NCBI GenBank assembly: GCA_025924845.1
Contig: JAICHN010000221.1
Location: 1 to 8,635 of the forward strand
Direction of reading: 5' to 3'
DNA length: 8,635 bases
Source of the DNA: Chloroflexota bacterium
GTDB lineage: Bacteria > Chloroflexota > UBA5177 > JANWHV01
The notes under the pieces were generated by a model that searched no databases, was not told where the DNA came from, and was given only the letters and a program-made list of their open reading frames with translations. Below, in pieces: positions 1 through 6,231 of the stretch. Numbering within the stretch: position 1 is the stretch's first letter; each line of letters opens with the position of its first letter. The translations under genes were made by a program, and so were the position numbers.

Positions 1-10
1 GGGCAGCCGA

Positions 11-481
11 TTATCCGAAGGCTTTCAAATAGAGCCACTTGAACCGGCGAAAGTGCGGCTGAATGCTCTTGCCCCATGCCTCATCATTGAAGACGATCGC
101 GTCGCAGTTGGCCAGGAGACCAGAGGCAATGATTAAGGCGTCTGGGGATTTGACCGTCGACATGGCGCGTAAGGTTGCGGCCTGCATGGCCACTTCGAGA
201 TCAACGGGCAGGACCGTGAGATTGGGGAAGGAGTTGAGGAAGGTATGCATAAAGGTTAAAGCCGGATTTCCAGCTTTTATGGGGCGGACCAGCAGTTCCA
301 TGGCACTTACGGCCGACAAGTAGCCTGTGAGGCGATCCCCGGTATCCTCGATCCGGCTCAGCAGATGGTGGGCCAGGTGATGCACATCTTCATGTGGCGA
401 GTGATAAGCAATCAAGGTGCTGCTGTCCAGTAGGACACGGCGGGCGCCGGCCAGCGCCCGATCCAGATCGGCGATCGCCAA
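11..481 (-). CDS. PIN-domain ribonuclease toxin (VapC-like)
   Basis: This is a 156-residue PIN-domain protein, the usual size for a VapC toxin. VapC enzymes are Mg2+-dependent RNases that block translation unless bound by their antitoxin. The acidic active-site positions are all visible: D19 in LLDSSTLIAY, E62 in SAMELLV, D114 in SPDALIIASG and D133 in IVFNDEAW, so it looks catalytically intact. The start is TTG at 481. A purine-rich GGAGAGGGG lies just upstream, overlapping the end of the antitoxin gene, whose TAA is 6 nt before the TTG. No ATG or GTG fits before the first active-site strand. Translation is therefore probably coupled to the antitoxin. The RNA target cannot be told from sequence. 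Family assignment is confident; toxicity is inferred from the family and the pairing. Confidence 0.88.
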   Translation of the reverse strand: MAIADLDRALAGARRVLLDSSTLIAYHSPHEDVHHLAHHLLSRIEDTGDRLTGYLSAVSAMELLVRPIKAGNPALTFMHTFLNSFPNLTVLPVDLEVAMQAATLRAMSTVKSPDALIIASGLLANCDAIVFNDEAWGKSIQPHFRRFKWLYLKAFG

Positions 482-487
482 GGCAGC

Positions 488-799
488 TTACCCCTCTCCC
501 CAGCTTCGCCGCTCCTCGTTAAGAAACGCAATAGTATCTTCATGGTCACCGAAAACGTCCCCGAGCTTGCCGGCAAAGGCATCCGCCCACCGCGTGGGGC
601 GCCGCATGAGCACCAGCATGTCGCCTTGCACGACCTGGACCAGAAGCTGATCGCCTCGCTCCCAACCAAGCTCACGCAAGCCCTTTACCGGGAGACTTAC
701 CTGATTCTTTCCAGTGATGGTCGTGTCCCCAACGTGATGAGGGAGTGCCTGCCGGTGCTGCTCATCCGCCTGCGGCTGTGTAATCGGTTCGGCTGTCAT
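488..799 (-). CDS. AbrB/MazE-fold antitoxin of the PIN toxin
   Basis: This is a 103-residue protein with a SpoVT/AbrB swapped-hairpin DNA-binding domain at about residues 25-67. The signature is TTITGKNQVSLPVKGLRELG followed by WERGDQLLVQVV. After it comes an acidic and aromatic tail (about 70-103) of the kind that usually wraps the toxin. Such antitoxins neutralise the PIN partner and repress their own operon. I chose the ATG at 799 because GGAGG sits 9 nt upstream. A GTG at 817 would add six residues but has no comparable ribosome site. The first 24 residues are polar, Gln/His-rich and probably disordered. The gene is first in a two-gene minus-strand operon with the toxin, and an inverted repeat overlaps its likely -10 box. 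Pairing of an AbrB-type antitoxin with a VapC-type toxin is common. Confidence 0.87.
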   Translation of the reverse strand: MTAEPITQPQADEQHRQALPHHVGDTTITGKNQVSLPVKGLRELGWERGDQLLVQVVQGDMLVLMRRPTRWADAFAGKLGDVFGDHEDTIAFLNEERRSWGEG

Positions 800-875
800 G
801 GCTCTGTTCCTCCGCACTCACACAGCCTCGTCACGGGAGATCTGCTTCGTCGGACTGGCGTTCTGTTGTGCCTCC

Positions 876-890
876 ATCCTAGCATAGGAT
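876..890. promoter_or_regulatory. Inverted repeat, candidate autoregulatory operator
   Basis: ATCCTA-GCA-TAGGAT is a perfect 6-bp inverted repeat with a 3-nt centre. Its left arm coincides with the putative -10 box of the toxin-antitoxin operon. A symmetrical site over the promoter is what an AbrB-fold antitoxin dimer would be expected to bind to repress the operon. The binding is inferred. Confidence 0.4.
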
Positions 891-904
891 ATGCCAAGCC
901 GCAA
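876..904 (-). promoter_or_regulatory. Putative promoter of the toxin-antitoxin operon
   Basis: Read on the minus strand, TTGCGG (899-904) and TAGGAT (876-881) are separated by exactly 17 nt. They match the sigma-70 consensus at 3 and 4 of 6 positions. They lie about 80-100 nt upstream of the antitoxin ATG. The match is moderate; spacing, position and the overlapping palindrome support it. Confidence 0.4.
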
Positions 905-1095
905 GGGGATTAGCACGATATACCTTGAGCATTCGCCAGATGCAAGGGAAGTATGGCCACTCACCACGAAAACCGCGAAATACGGGCCGACACGGCGTAA
1001 AGTGGCCCATTCGGGTACTGTCGGGAGGTCCGCGGAGCCGTACTATGAATTAGATGCATCAGGTTGATCCGGAAATTGCTGAAAGAAGTACTGTT

Positions 1096-1587
1096 ATGGC
1101 GCTCTCCATCAAGCGCGTACCTGTCAGAGTCGTCGCCGTTGTCACATTGCTCCTCGTCGGCCTGCTGCTTCCGTTGTCGTTTGCTCACCCGGCAGCCGCG
1201 GCGCTCAGCGTCTCTACCGATCCGATCGCGACCCTCTCCACCGGCGGCATACTCGATCTGAGTGCCCATACCCTGGACCTGAGCAACGACGTGCGGAATG
1301 TCACCTACGTGCTGCATGTTCCGGTGGGAACCTCCGTGACCAGCGTCTTGTATCCCGACGGGTCCGCCCCGATTACCACGTTCTCCTGGGTGGCCGACGA
1401 TGCGCCCGGCACCTACGACGCCTCGGTCCTGGTCACCGCCGGCCACTCCGCGATCACCCTGGCGGCCTTTGTGGTGGTCTCCTGGCCCGCCGGCCTCCAA
1501 CTTCCCCTCGCCCTGGGACCGGTCACTGGGCTGACCGGGCAGACCATGCATATCCATCTCAGCGAAGCTCTGCCGCTCGGCCTCTAA
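1096..1587 (+). CDS. Small secreted protein of unknown function
   Basis: This is a 163-residue protein that I do not recognise. The N-terminus is a textbook Sec signal peptide: basic KR at residues 6-7, a hydrophobic core at about 12-30 (VVAVVTLLLVGLLLPLSFA), and an HPAAAA stretch with likely cleavage after A36. The mature part (about 127 residues) is rich in Thr, Ser, Val and Leu, has no Cys, and reads as alternating short beta-strands, suggesting a small extracytoplasmic beta-sandwich. No catalytic motif, lipobox, cell-wall anchor or obvious C-terminal transmembrane segment is seen. I chose the ATG at 1096 because it puts the charged n-region next to the core. An in-frame ATG at 1054 would add 14 residues and has no Shine-Dalgarno; the site before 1096 is also weak (GAAAGAAG). 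No clear promoter is visible. It is divergent from the toxin-antitoxin operon. Confidence 0.72.
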   Translation: MALSIKRVPVRVVAVVTLLLVGLLLPLSFAHPAAAALSVSTDPIATLSTGGILDLSAHTLDLSNDVRNVTYVLHVPVGTSVTSVLYPDGSAPITTFSWVADDAPGTYDASVLVTAGHSAITLAAFVVVSWPAGLQLPLALGPVTGLTGQTMHIHLSEALPLGL

Positions 1588-1641
1588 TCGGCGCCTCGAA
1601 CCGCGACTTCCCCTCACGAACCGGGTGCAAGACGCCGGTCA

Positions 1642-1736
1642 CGGCCGGTACGGGCTTGACGCCCACGTTACACTATTGGGAGATGCCGGCTTCCCCTCGA
1701 TAGCCGCGCCGCCTGTACCGGCCGCAACGCCCGTAC
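1642..1736. repeat. Inverted repeats in the leader of the GGDEF gene
   Basis: The segment 1642-1655 (CGGCCGGTACGGGC) is complementary to 1711-1724 (GCCTGTACCGGCCG) at 13 of 14 positions, and the remaining pair is G-U in RNA. The 55-nt loop holds the GCCGGC palindrome. The inner part 1648-1655 can alternatively pair over 8 bp with GCCCGTAC at 1729-1736, so two mutually exclusive stems are possible. No T-run follows, so this is not a classical intrinsic terminator. It could be a leader structure or a protein-binding site. Confidence 0.45.
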
Positions 1737-1764
1737 GAGTGGTGCGCTGGGAGTTGCATACTGC

Positions 1765-4533
1765 ATGATCGCCTTTTCCGCGGATGCCGCGCCGGTCTGT
1801 CGCCTGGTCCGTTCCGGACGCGTCCGGCTATGTGACGACGACCTCGGCATCTCGCGGGCGGTGGCCTATGTCCTTGCCCAGGATCACCGCGGGTATATGT
1901 GGCTGGGGACCGAGGATGGCCCAGTGCTCTTTGATGGCCTGATCTGGTCCTCACCCCCCGGCTTGCGCGGCCTGGGCGGCAGTGTGGTCCGAGCTCTGGC
2001 ACTCGACACGCGGCATCTCTATCTGGGCACCGATGGCGCCGGACTGCATATGGTGGACCTTGCCGGCACCCCCTACCAACCGGCCGGGCACCTGAGCGCG
2101 GAGTTGCCGAGTCCCCGTGTCCATGCCCTGTGTACCGCCCGAGACGGTGAGGTGTGGGCCGGCACGCATGAGGGCCTGGCGCTGGTGCGGAGCGGCCAGG
2201 TCGTGACCCGCCTTACCGCGGACGACGGCTTGCCCGAGGGACCGGTGTGGAGTCTATGCCGTGACCAGCAAGATCGTCTCTGGGTTGCAGGCAAAGGGGG
2301 ATTAGCGCTGATCGACCGTCAGGGAGTCCAGCCAACTGGCCTGACCCAGGGAGTCCATCAGGTCTGTTGCGACGCCGCCGGGCGGGTTTGGGCCGCTCTG
2401 GTCAGCGGCGAGATCGTGCAGGTGGACGTCCACGACCCCCGACCGCCGGCGCCGGCGTACTCAGCGGGTGCCCGCGTGCGCGCCCTGTGCCCCGATGAAC
2501 GTGGCCGCCTGTGGGTCGGCACCAGCGACGGCGTGCATCTCCTGGAAGACGGTACGCCGCGCGATCGCTGGACCCGCGCCGATGGGCTGCCGGGAAAGGA
2601 GGTCTGGGCTCTCTTGCGCGATGCCGAGGGACGCACCTGGGCCAGTACGATGACCGGCCTGGTGCTGCTGGAGGACCTCAAGAGCCCGGTGCGCACCGTC
2701 GCCGCCTCCGCGGGCACCACGGCGGCGCCGGTCTACGCCTGTGTCCGCGACGGTTGGAACCGGATCTGGCTCGGCACTGAGGCCGGCCTGCAGGTGCTCG
2801 ACGCAGCCGGCGGTGTGCCCGTGCCGCTGCCGGAGCTGCCGGCCGCGCTGACCCGGGAGAGCATCTGGTCGCTGTCCACCGACTCGCATGGCCGGCTGTG
2901 GTGCGGCACCGACGGCAAGGGCTTGCTGGGCCTGAACCTCGCCGACGGGACGGTGGCGTTCCACTTAGCCCCGACCCGCCATGTGCCGGTGCTTTGCCGC
3001 GAGGGCGAGGATTACCTGTGGGCGGCGATCACCGGGTACGGGCTGCTGCGCATTGACCTGATCACCGGGGAGGCGGCGCTGATGGTGACCAGCGAGACAG
3101 GCCTCCCCCAAGCGAACGTGCAGGGGCTGCGGTGTGACCGGGCGGGCCGGTTGTGGATCGGGACCTGGTCCGGAGACTTGGCGGCCCTGGATCCGGCCGA
3201 CGGCAGAGTGCTGAAGACGATCGCCCTTGGTCCGGCCGACGCGCGTTGGCCGGTCACGGATCTGTACTGTGATGACCAGGGTCTGTTGTGGGTCGCGACC
3301 TATGGCGGCGGCCTGGTGGCGATTGATCCCGAGCCTGGGGTGGTGGTGCGACGGGTGACGCCGGCGGAGGGTCTGCCGACGGGCCTGCTGTACTCCTGCC
3401 TGGGCGACGGACGCGGCAACATCTGGGTGGGCACCCGGCGTGGGGTGGCGCGCTACAGTCCGGCCTCCGGGCGCTGCCTGGTGATCGGCCGCGCCCTGGG
3501 GCTGCCCAGCGATGAATGCAACTCGCACGCCCTCTGCGGGGACGATCAGGCGCGGGTGTGGGTGGGCACCGTGCAGGGCGCCGCCGCGGTGGACCTGGAT
3601 CGCATTCCCGATTGGATTGCTCCCTGCACCGTGGACCTGACCGGCGTGACGGTGATGGGGCAGGACCGTATGCCCTGCCCAAACCTGGAGATCGAGGATA
3701 CCGATTTCGACGTCATGTTCACCTACGCCGCGGTCTCGTTTACCGCGCCGCGGCAGGTACAATATCGCCTCCAGTTGGTCGGTTTGGAGCAGGGGTGGTC
3801 GGCGCCCACCCAGTTCCGGTTCGCGCGCTATACCAACCTGCGACCGGGCTCCTATACCTTCCTGGTCTGTGCGCGCAACTGGGGCGGCGTGTGGGGAGAA
3901 CCGCTGGCCGTGCCGCTGACCGTGGTGCGCAATCGTGCCGCCCAGCAGTTGGAGGAGGATCTGGAGCGGCAGCGCATCGAGAAAGAGGTTGCGCTGGCGA
4001 CGGCAACGCTCTTTGAGCGGCTGGCGCTGCACGATGGACTGACGGGGCTGCTCAATCGGCGAGCGCTGGACGAACGGCTCGGGCAGGAATATGAGCGGGC
4101 GCGCCGGCATGGGCTTCCCTGGGCCGTGGCGCTGCTCGACCTGGACAATTTCAAGGAGATCAATGACACGCACGGCCACCTTCTGGGCGATGAGGTGCTC
4201 AAGATAGTGGCCCAGTTGTGCAAGAGGGCGGTGCGCGAAGAGGATAGTGTGGCGCGGTATGGGGGGGAGGAGTTTGTGGTGCTCTTCCCGGAGAGTACGG
4301 CTCAGTCGGCCGCGGCGGTGTGTGAACGGCTAAGGCGCCAGGTAGCGGCGTACCGGTGGGAGGGGCTTGCGGCTGGACTGCGGGTTACCATCAGCGGGGG
4401 GCTGGCAGGCTGGTCGGAGGCGCCGTCGGTGCAGGCTCTGCTGCAAGCGGCGGACAACCAGTTATACCGCGCCAAGGAGCTTGGCCGTGACCGCATCTGC
4501 ATCAGCACAGGAGCATCAACCACCTGTGCCTAA
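1765..4533 (+). CDS. Propeller-sensor diguanylate cyclase (Reg_prop x14, Y_Y_Y, GGDEF)
   Basis: This 922-residue protein should make c-di-GMP from two GTP. About 14 repeats with the W-[LVIA]-[GA]-T-x-x-G-L signature of two-component-regulator propellers run from W46 to W599, enough for two seven-bladed propellers. A Y_Y_Y Ig-like domain follows (about 623-722, with YTNLRPGSYTF), then a charged linker helix (about 722-756, LEEDLERQRIEKE), then GGDEF from DGLTGLLNRR (757-766) to the C-terminus. The active site is complete: DLDNFKEIND and GGEEF at 833-837. R824-x-x-D827 forms an intact inhibitory I-site five residues before it. Family members usually have a signal peptide and a transmembrane helix between Y_Y_Y and the output; I see neither, so it is probably cytoplasmic. 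The ATG at 1765 has a weak GGGAG 11 nt upstream. The frame is open back to 1660, but the extra residues would not form a signal peptide. Confidence 0.93.
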   Translation: MIAFSADAAPVCRLVRSGRVRLCDDDLGISRAVAYVLAQDHRGYMWLGTEDGPVLFDGLIWSSPPGLRGLGGSVVRALALDTRHLYLGTDGAGLHMVDLAGTPYQPAGHLSAELPSPRVHALCTARDGEVWAGTHEGLALVRSGQVVTRLTADDGLPEGPVWSLCRDQQDRLWVAGKGGLALIDRQGVQPTGLTQGVHQVCCDAAGRVWAALVSGEIVQVDVHDPRPPAPAYSAGARVRALCPDERGRLWVGTSDGVHLLEDGTPRDRWTRADGLPGKEVWALLRDAEGRTWASTMTGLVLLEDLKSPVRTVAASAGTTAAPVYACVRDGWNRIWLGTEAGLQVLDAAGGVPVPLPELPAALTRESIWSLSTDSHGRLWCGTDGKGLLGLNLADGTVAFHLAPTRHVPVLCREGEDYLWAAITGYGLLRIDLITGEAALMVTSETGLPQANVQGLRCDRAGRLWIGTWSGDLAALDPADGRVLKTIALGPADARWPVTDLYCDDQGLLWVATYGGGLVAIDPEPGVVVRRVTPAEGLPTGLLYSCLGDGRGNIWVGTRRGVARYSPASGRCLVIGRALGLPSDECNSHALCGDDQARVWVGTVQGAAAVDLDRIPDWIAPCTVDLTGVTVMGQDRMPCPNLEIEDTDFDVMFTYAAVSFTAPRQVQYRLQLVGLEQGWSAPTQFRFARYTNLRPGSYTFLVCARNWGGVWGEPLAVPLTVVRNRAAQQLEEDLERQRIEKEVALATATLFERLALHDGLTGLLNRRALDERLGQEYERARRHGLPWAVALLDLDNFKEINDTHGHLLGDEVLKIVAQLCKRAVREEDSVARYGGEEFVVLFPESTAQSAAAVCERLRRQVAAYRWEGLAAGLRVTISGGLAGWSEAPSVQALLQAADNQLYRAKELGRDRICISTGASTTCA

Positions 4534-4590
4534 GCCGCACAGTCTGAAGATTGTCATAGTATCTGAAAGCCCATAGCTCGGCCCCCATCA

Positions 4591-4600
4591 ATTCTAGAAT
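4591..4600. promoter_or_regulatory. Palindrome upstream of the micro-gene promoter
   Basis: ATTCTAGAAT is a perfect 10-bp palindrome lying 28 nt upstream of the TATAAT box, at about -50 to -41 of the expected start site. Since the -35 match is poor, it could be an activator site. It may also be chance in this AT-richer stretch. Confidence 0.22.
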
Positions 4601-4628
4601 GTATGTTCCATGTTTACCAGGAGCGCAG

Positions 4629-4634
4629 TATAAT
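4629..4634 (+). promoter_or_regulatory. Consensus -10 box (TATAAT) for the 32-codon gene
   Basis: A perfect TATAAT lies in an AT-richer gap of an otherwise GC-rich window, 55 nt before the micro-gene ATG, so the transcript would start near 4641. At the right spacing only a weak -35 is present (GTTCCA at 4605-4610, 18-nt spacer, 3 of 6 matches). There is no TG extended -10. A poor -35 suggests help from an activator. Confidence 0.5.
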
Positions 4635-4689
4635 GACTATGTGTCGACGGTAAAGGCACAGGTGCAGTCGGCAAACAAAGGAGCGTTAC

Positions 4690-4788
4690 ATGAGTCTTGA
4701 AACATTGCGCCGCCTTGAGTTTCCGGACGACATGTACGAGCATATTGAGGAATACCGGGAGCAACAAATCGCGGCCGCTCAGCAGTAG
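4690..4788 (+). CDS. 32-residue acidic micropeptide, possibly a half ribbon-helix-helix
   Basis: A 32-codon reading frame starts at ATG 4690 and ends at TAG 4786-4788. It has the best translation signal in the window, AAAGGAG at 4677-4683 with a 6-nt spacer, and a consensus -10 box 55 nt upstream, so it is probably expressed. The protein begins MSLETLRRLEFPDDMYEHIE and ends EEYREQQIAAAQQ. It is strongly charged, net acidic and probably helical, with no signal peptide, Cys or membrane segment. The LRRLEFPDDMYEHIEEYRE stretch resembles the first strand and helix of ribbon-helix-helix regulators, but the second helix is absent; reading through the TAG does not obviously restore it. It could be a small regulator, an antitoxin remnant or a peptide product. 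It lies 156 nt after the cyclase gene and converges on the pseudokinase gene. Confidence 0.6.
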   Translation: MSLETLRRLEFPDDMYEHIEEYREQQIAAAQQ

Positions 4789-4832
4789 CCGGCGGTAGCG
4801 CGGGACATCCTAAAGTGGAATTCAGTTCGGCA

Positions 4833-5840
4833 TTAGCTCTCCGCCGCCAGTTCCAGCAGTTTTCGATTTCGCATGGCGGCGGGCAGGGCGAACCAGGCGT
4901 CGCGATCCATGCCGAGACGCGTCCAGGGCGGGCGCGTCTCCGGCTCTCGTTCCGGCCCGGCCGGTTCCACCTCCACCATCGGACCCCGTGCCGCGCGCAA
5001 CGCCTCCAGCATGACCGCGGCGTCCAGGTAGCGATCCGCCGCCGCGAACGCCGTGGCCCGGTACAGCACGGTGATCAGTTCATGGGGTATGGCCAAGGCA
5101 GCCCACGAAGCGGATGGAAAGAGGGCCAAGCGGGCACGCTGGGCATCCAGGCCCTGACGGCGGAATCGGCCATAAGCCCAATCGGGGTCCTCCCCGCCGA
5201 GCAGGACGTGCAACAGCGCGCCAAGGGCGTAGAGGTCGCTTCGCGGCTCAGTACGTCCGATCATCTGCTCGAAGGGCACATAACCCCACTGATCGCCCGC
5301 ATCGGGGGCCAGGAAACGGCCCAGCCCGAACTCGACCAGGATCGGCGCGTCGGCGCGCACATCGAGCACGAAGTGCGCGGGGCGCACCGCGCCGAAGGTC
5401 ATGCCTTTGCCGTGTAGATAGGCGAGCATTTCCCCAATAGCAATCACCCAGTCCAGGGCCTGCCGCCAGCCAATCGTTCCTCCAGCTTCCTGGAGCTCCT
5501 CGGCCAGGCTCATGCCCGGCACGTGGTCCCGCGCCAGGTACAGCGCTCCCCCGTCGTCTGCCTGCGCCGGCCAATGGTCGCGTACCGCGGCCATGCCGGC
5601 ATGGCTGAAGCCGACCCAGCGCTCGGCGGCCTCGGCAAACCACGCGGCCGCTTCCTCCCGGTCGCCGACCTCGGCCGGCGGCAGCGGGTATTCGTGTACC
5701 ACGAGCGTCCGGCCCGCCTGCATATCGGCGGCCAGATAGCGCCTCCCCAGGGCATCAGTCCCGATCAGCCGTTCAATCCGCAGGCGCTCCCGCGGTACCG
5801 CACCAGGCCTCAACGGCGCGCGGGCCTCCTCACTGATCAT
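4833..5840 (-). CDS. Ser/Thr protein kinase fold pseudoenzyme (pseudokinase)
   Basis: This 335-residue protein has a bacterial Ser/Thr kinase fold but no catalytic set. The N-lobe starts near residue 20 (RIERLIGTDALGRRYLA), with no Gly-rich loop. The ATP-binding Lys position is H49 (TLVVHEY). The hinge is YLARDHVPGMSLAEEL (101-116). The catalytic loop after YLHGKGM reads F149-G-A-V-R-P-A-H, so the HRD aspartate is A151, the Lys is R153 and the Asn is H156. DFG is E170-F-G, and the APE region is PFEQ (189-192). The structural SDLYALGALLHVLLGG helix (201-216) is kept. A tail (285-335) ends in a basic, aromatic stretch with DRDAWFALP. No transmembrane helix is seen. It probably acts as a scaffold or ligand-binding regulator. 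The ATG at 5840 has GAGGA 9 nt upstream; the longer GTG start at 5897 has no ribosome site. Confidence 0.85.
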   Translation of the reverse strand: MISEEARAPLRPGAVPRERLRIERLIGTDALGRRYLAADMQAGRTLVVHEYPLPPAEVGDREEAAAWFAEAAERWVGFSHAGMAAVRDHWPAQADDGGALYLARDHVPGMSLAEELQEAGGTIGWRQALDWVIAIGEMLAYLHGKGMTFGAVRPAHFVLDVRADAPILVEFGLGRFLAPDAGDQWGYVPFEQMIGRTEPRSDLYALGALLHVLLGGEDPDWAYGRFRRQGLDAQRARLALFPSASWAALAIPHELITVLYRATAFAAADRYLDAAVMLEALRAARGPMVEVEPAGPEREPETRPPWTRLGMDRDAWFALPAAMRNRKLLELAAES

Positions 5841-6034
5841 TGCTTCCCATCCTCGTCGGAACTCCGGGCAGACAACCGCGCATATGACGATGCGCACTTA
5901 TCAACATAGCTTGCCGCTTCGCTGCCCACCAGCCGTCGGTCACGGGACATTCTGTACGAGGATCCTGATACTGACGTGCTTATCATTATCCGCACTTAGG
6001 TTGGCTCCGGCTGAGGCTCAGAGGAGTGAGCAGT

Positions 6035-6109
6035 ATGAGCGCGGGCCTGCGACTGCGGTCGCACGGTAGGGACGAACGGCTGCGGCCGGAGGTGGCATAC
6101 CACGCCTAA
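6035..6109 (+). CDS. Possible 24-residue leader or micro-ORF
   Basis: ATG at 6035 is preceded by GAGGAG (6021-6026) with an 8-nt spacer and ends at TAA 6107-6109. The peptide begins MSAGLRLRSHGRDERLRPEV. It is basic and shows no domain. No downstream plus-strand gene follows, and small hairpins lie inside it, so it may be fortuitous. The ribosome site is the only support. Confidence 0.2.
   Translation: MSAGLRLRSHGRDERLRPEVAYHA
6048..6063. repeat. Short palindrome, GAC-tetraloop-GTC type
   Basis: TGCGAC-TGCG-GTCGCA is a perfect 6-bp stem with a 4-nt loop, and the first of three hairpins built on GAC-NNNN-GTC in this gap. Two weaker 4-bp stems with 4-nt loops follow at 6077-6088 (CGGC-TGCG-GCCG) and 6092-6103 (GTGG-CATA-CCAC). 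Confidence 0.45.
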
Positions 6110-6155
6110 CCAGGTAGCCGAGGAAGCGATGGTTCAGCGGTGGATGGACCCCTCC

Positions 6156-6198
6156 GCGACCTCAGTCGCCCCGTTCCTACCAGGGGACCGCAGTCCCC
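6156..6198. repeat. Paired palindromes, GAC-tetraloop-GTC type
   Basis: GCGAC-CTCA-GTCGC (6156-6169) and GGGGAC-CGCA-GTCCCC (6183-6198) are perfect stems of 5 and 6 bp with 4-nt loops, 13 nt apart. Both are built on GAC-NNNN-GTC. They lie 67-110 nt beyond the stop codon of the minus-strand exporter gene and could shape its transcript end, but no T-run accompanies them. They look like members of a dispersed intergenic palindrome family. Confidence 0.5.
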
Positions 6199-6231
6199 GG
6201 CTTCCCCCATCCTGCCCACTCGGAGCCGCAC

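Noticed and set aside
961..1617. 218-codon minus-strand frame over the secreted-protein gene
   Set aside because: Gly, Arg and Asp-rich low-complexity product without motifs. The plus frame gives a textbook signal peptide and coherent beta-type sequence.
1656..1684. TTGACG as a -35 box for the cyclase gene
   Set aside because: No -10-like hexamer lies 16-18 nt downstream; TACACT is only 7 nt away.
1588..1764. c-di-GMP riboswitch in the cyclase leader
   Set aside because: The leader has inverted repeats but I could not match the conserved GEMM core, so only a generic structured leader is claimed.
2965..4179. 404-codon antisense frame inside the cyclase gene
   Set aside because: It is a GC-driven shadow of the real coding frame, rich in Arg, His, Pro and Gln, with no domain. 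The plus-strand frame has a full domain set.
5985..5990. GATAAT as a minus-strand -10 box for the pseudokinase gene
   Set aside because: Good hexamer (5 of 6) but no -35 at 16-18 nt, and it would leave a leader of about 135 nt.
6183..6198. Intrinsic terminator for the exporter operon
   Set aside because: Strong GC stem but no T-run on the minus-strand side, so it is listed only as a palindrome.
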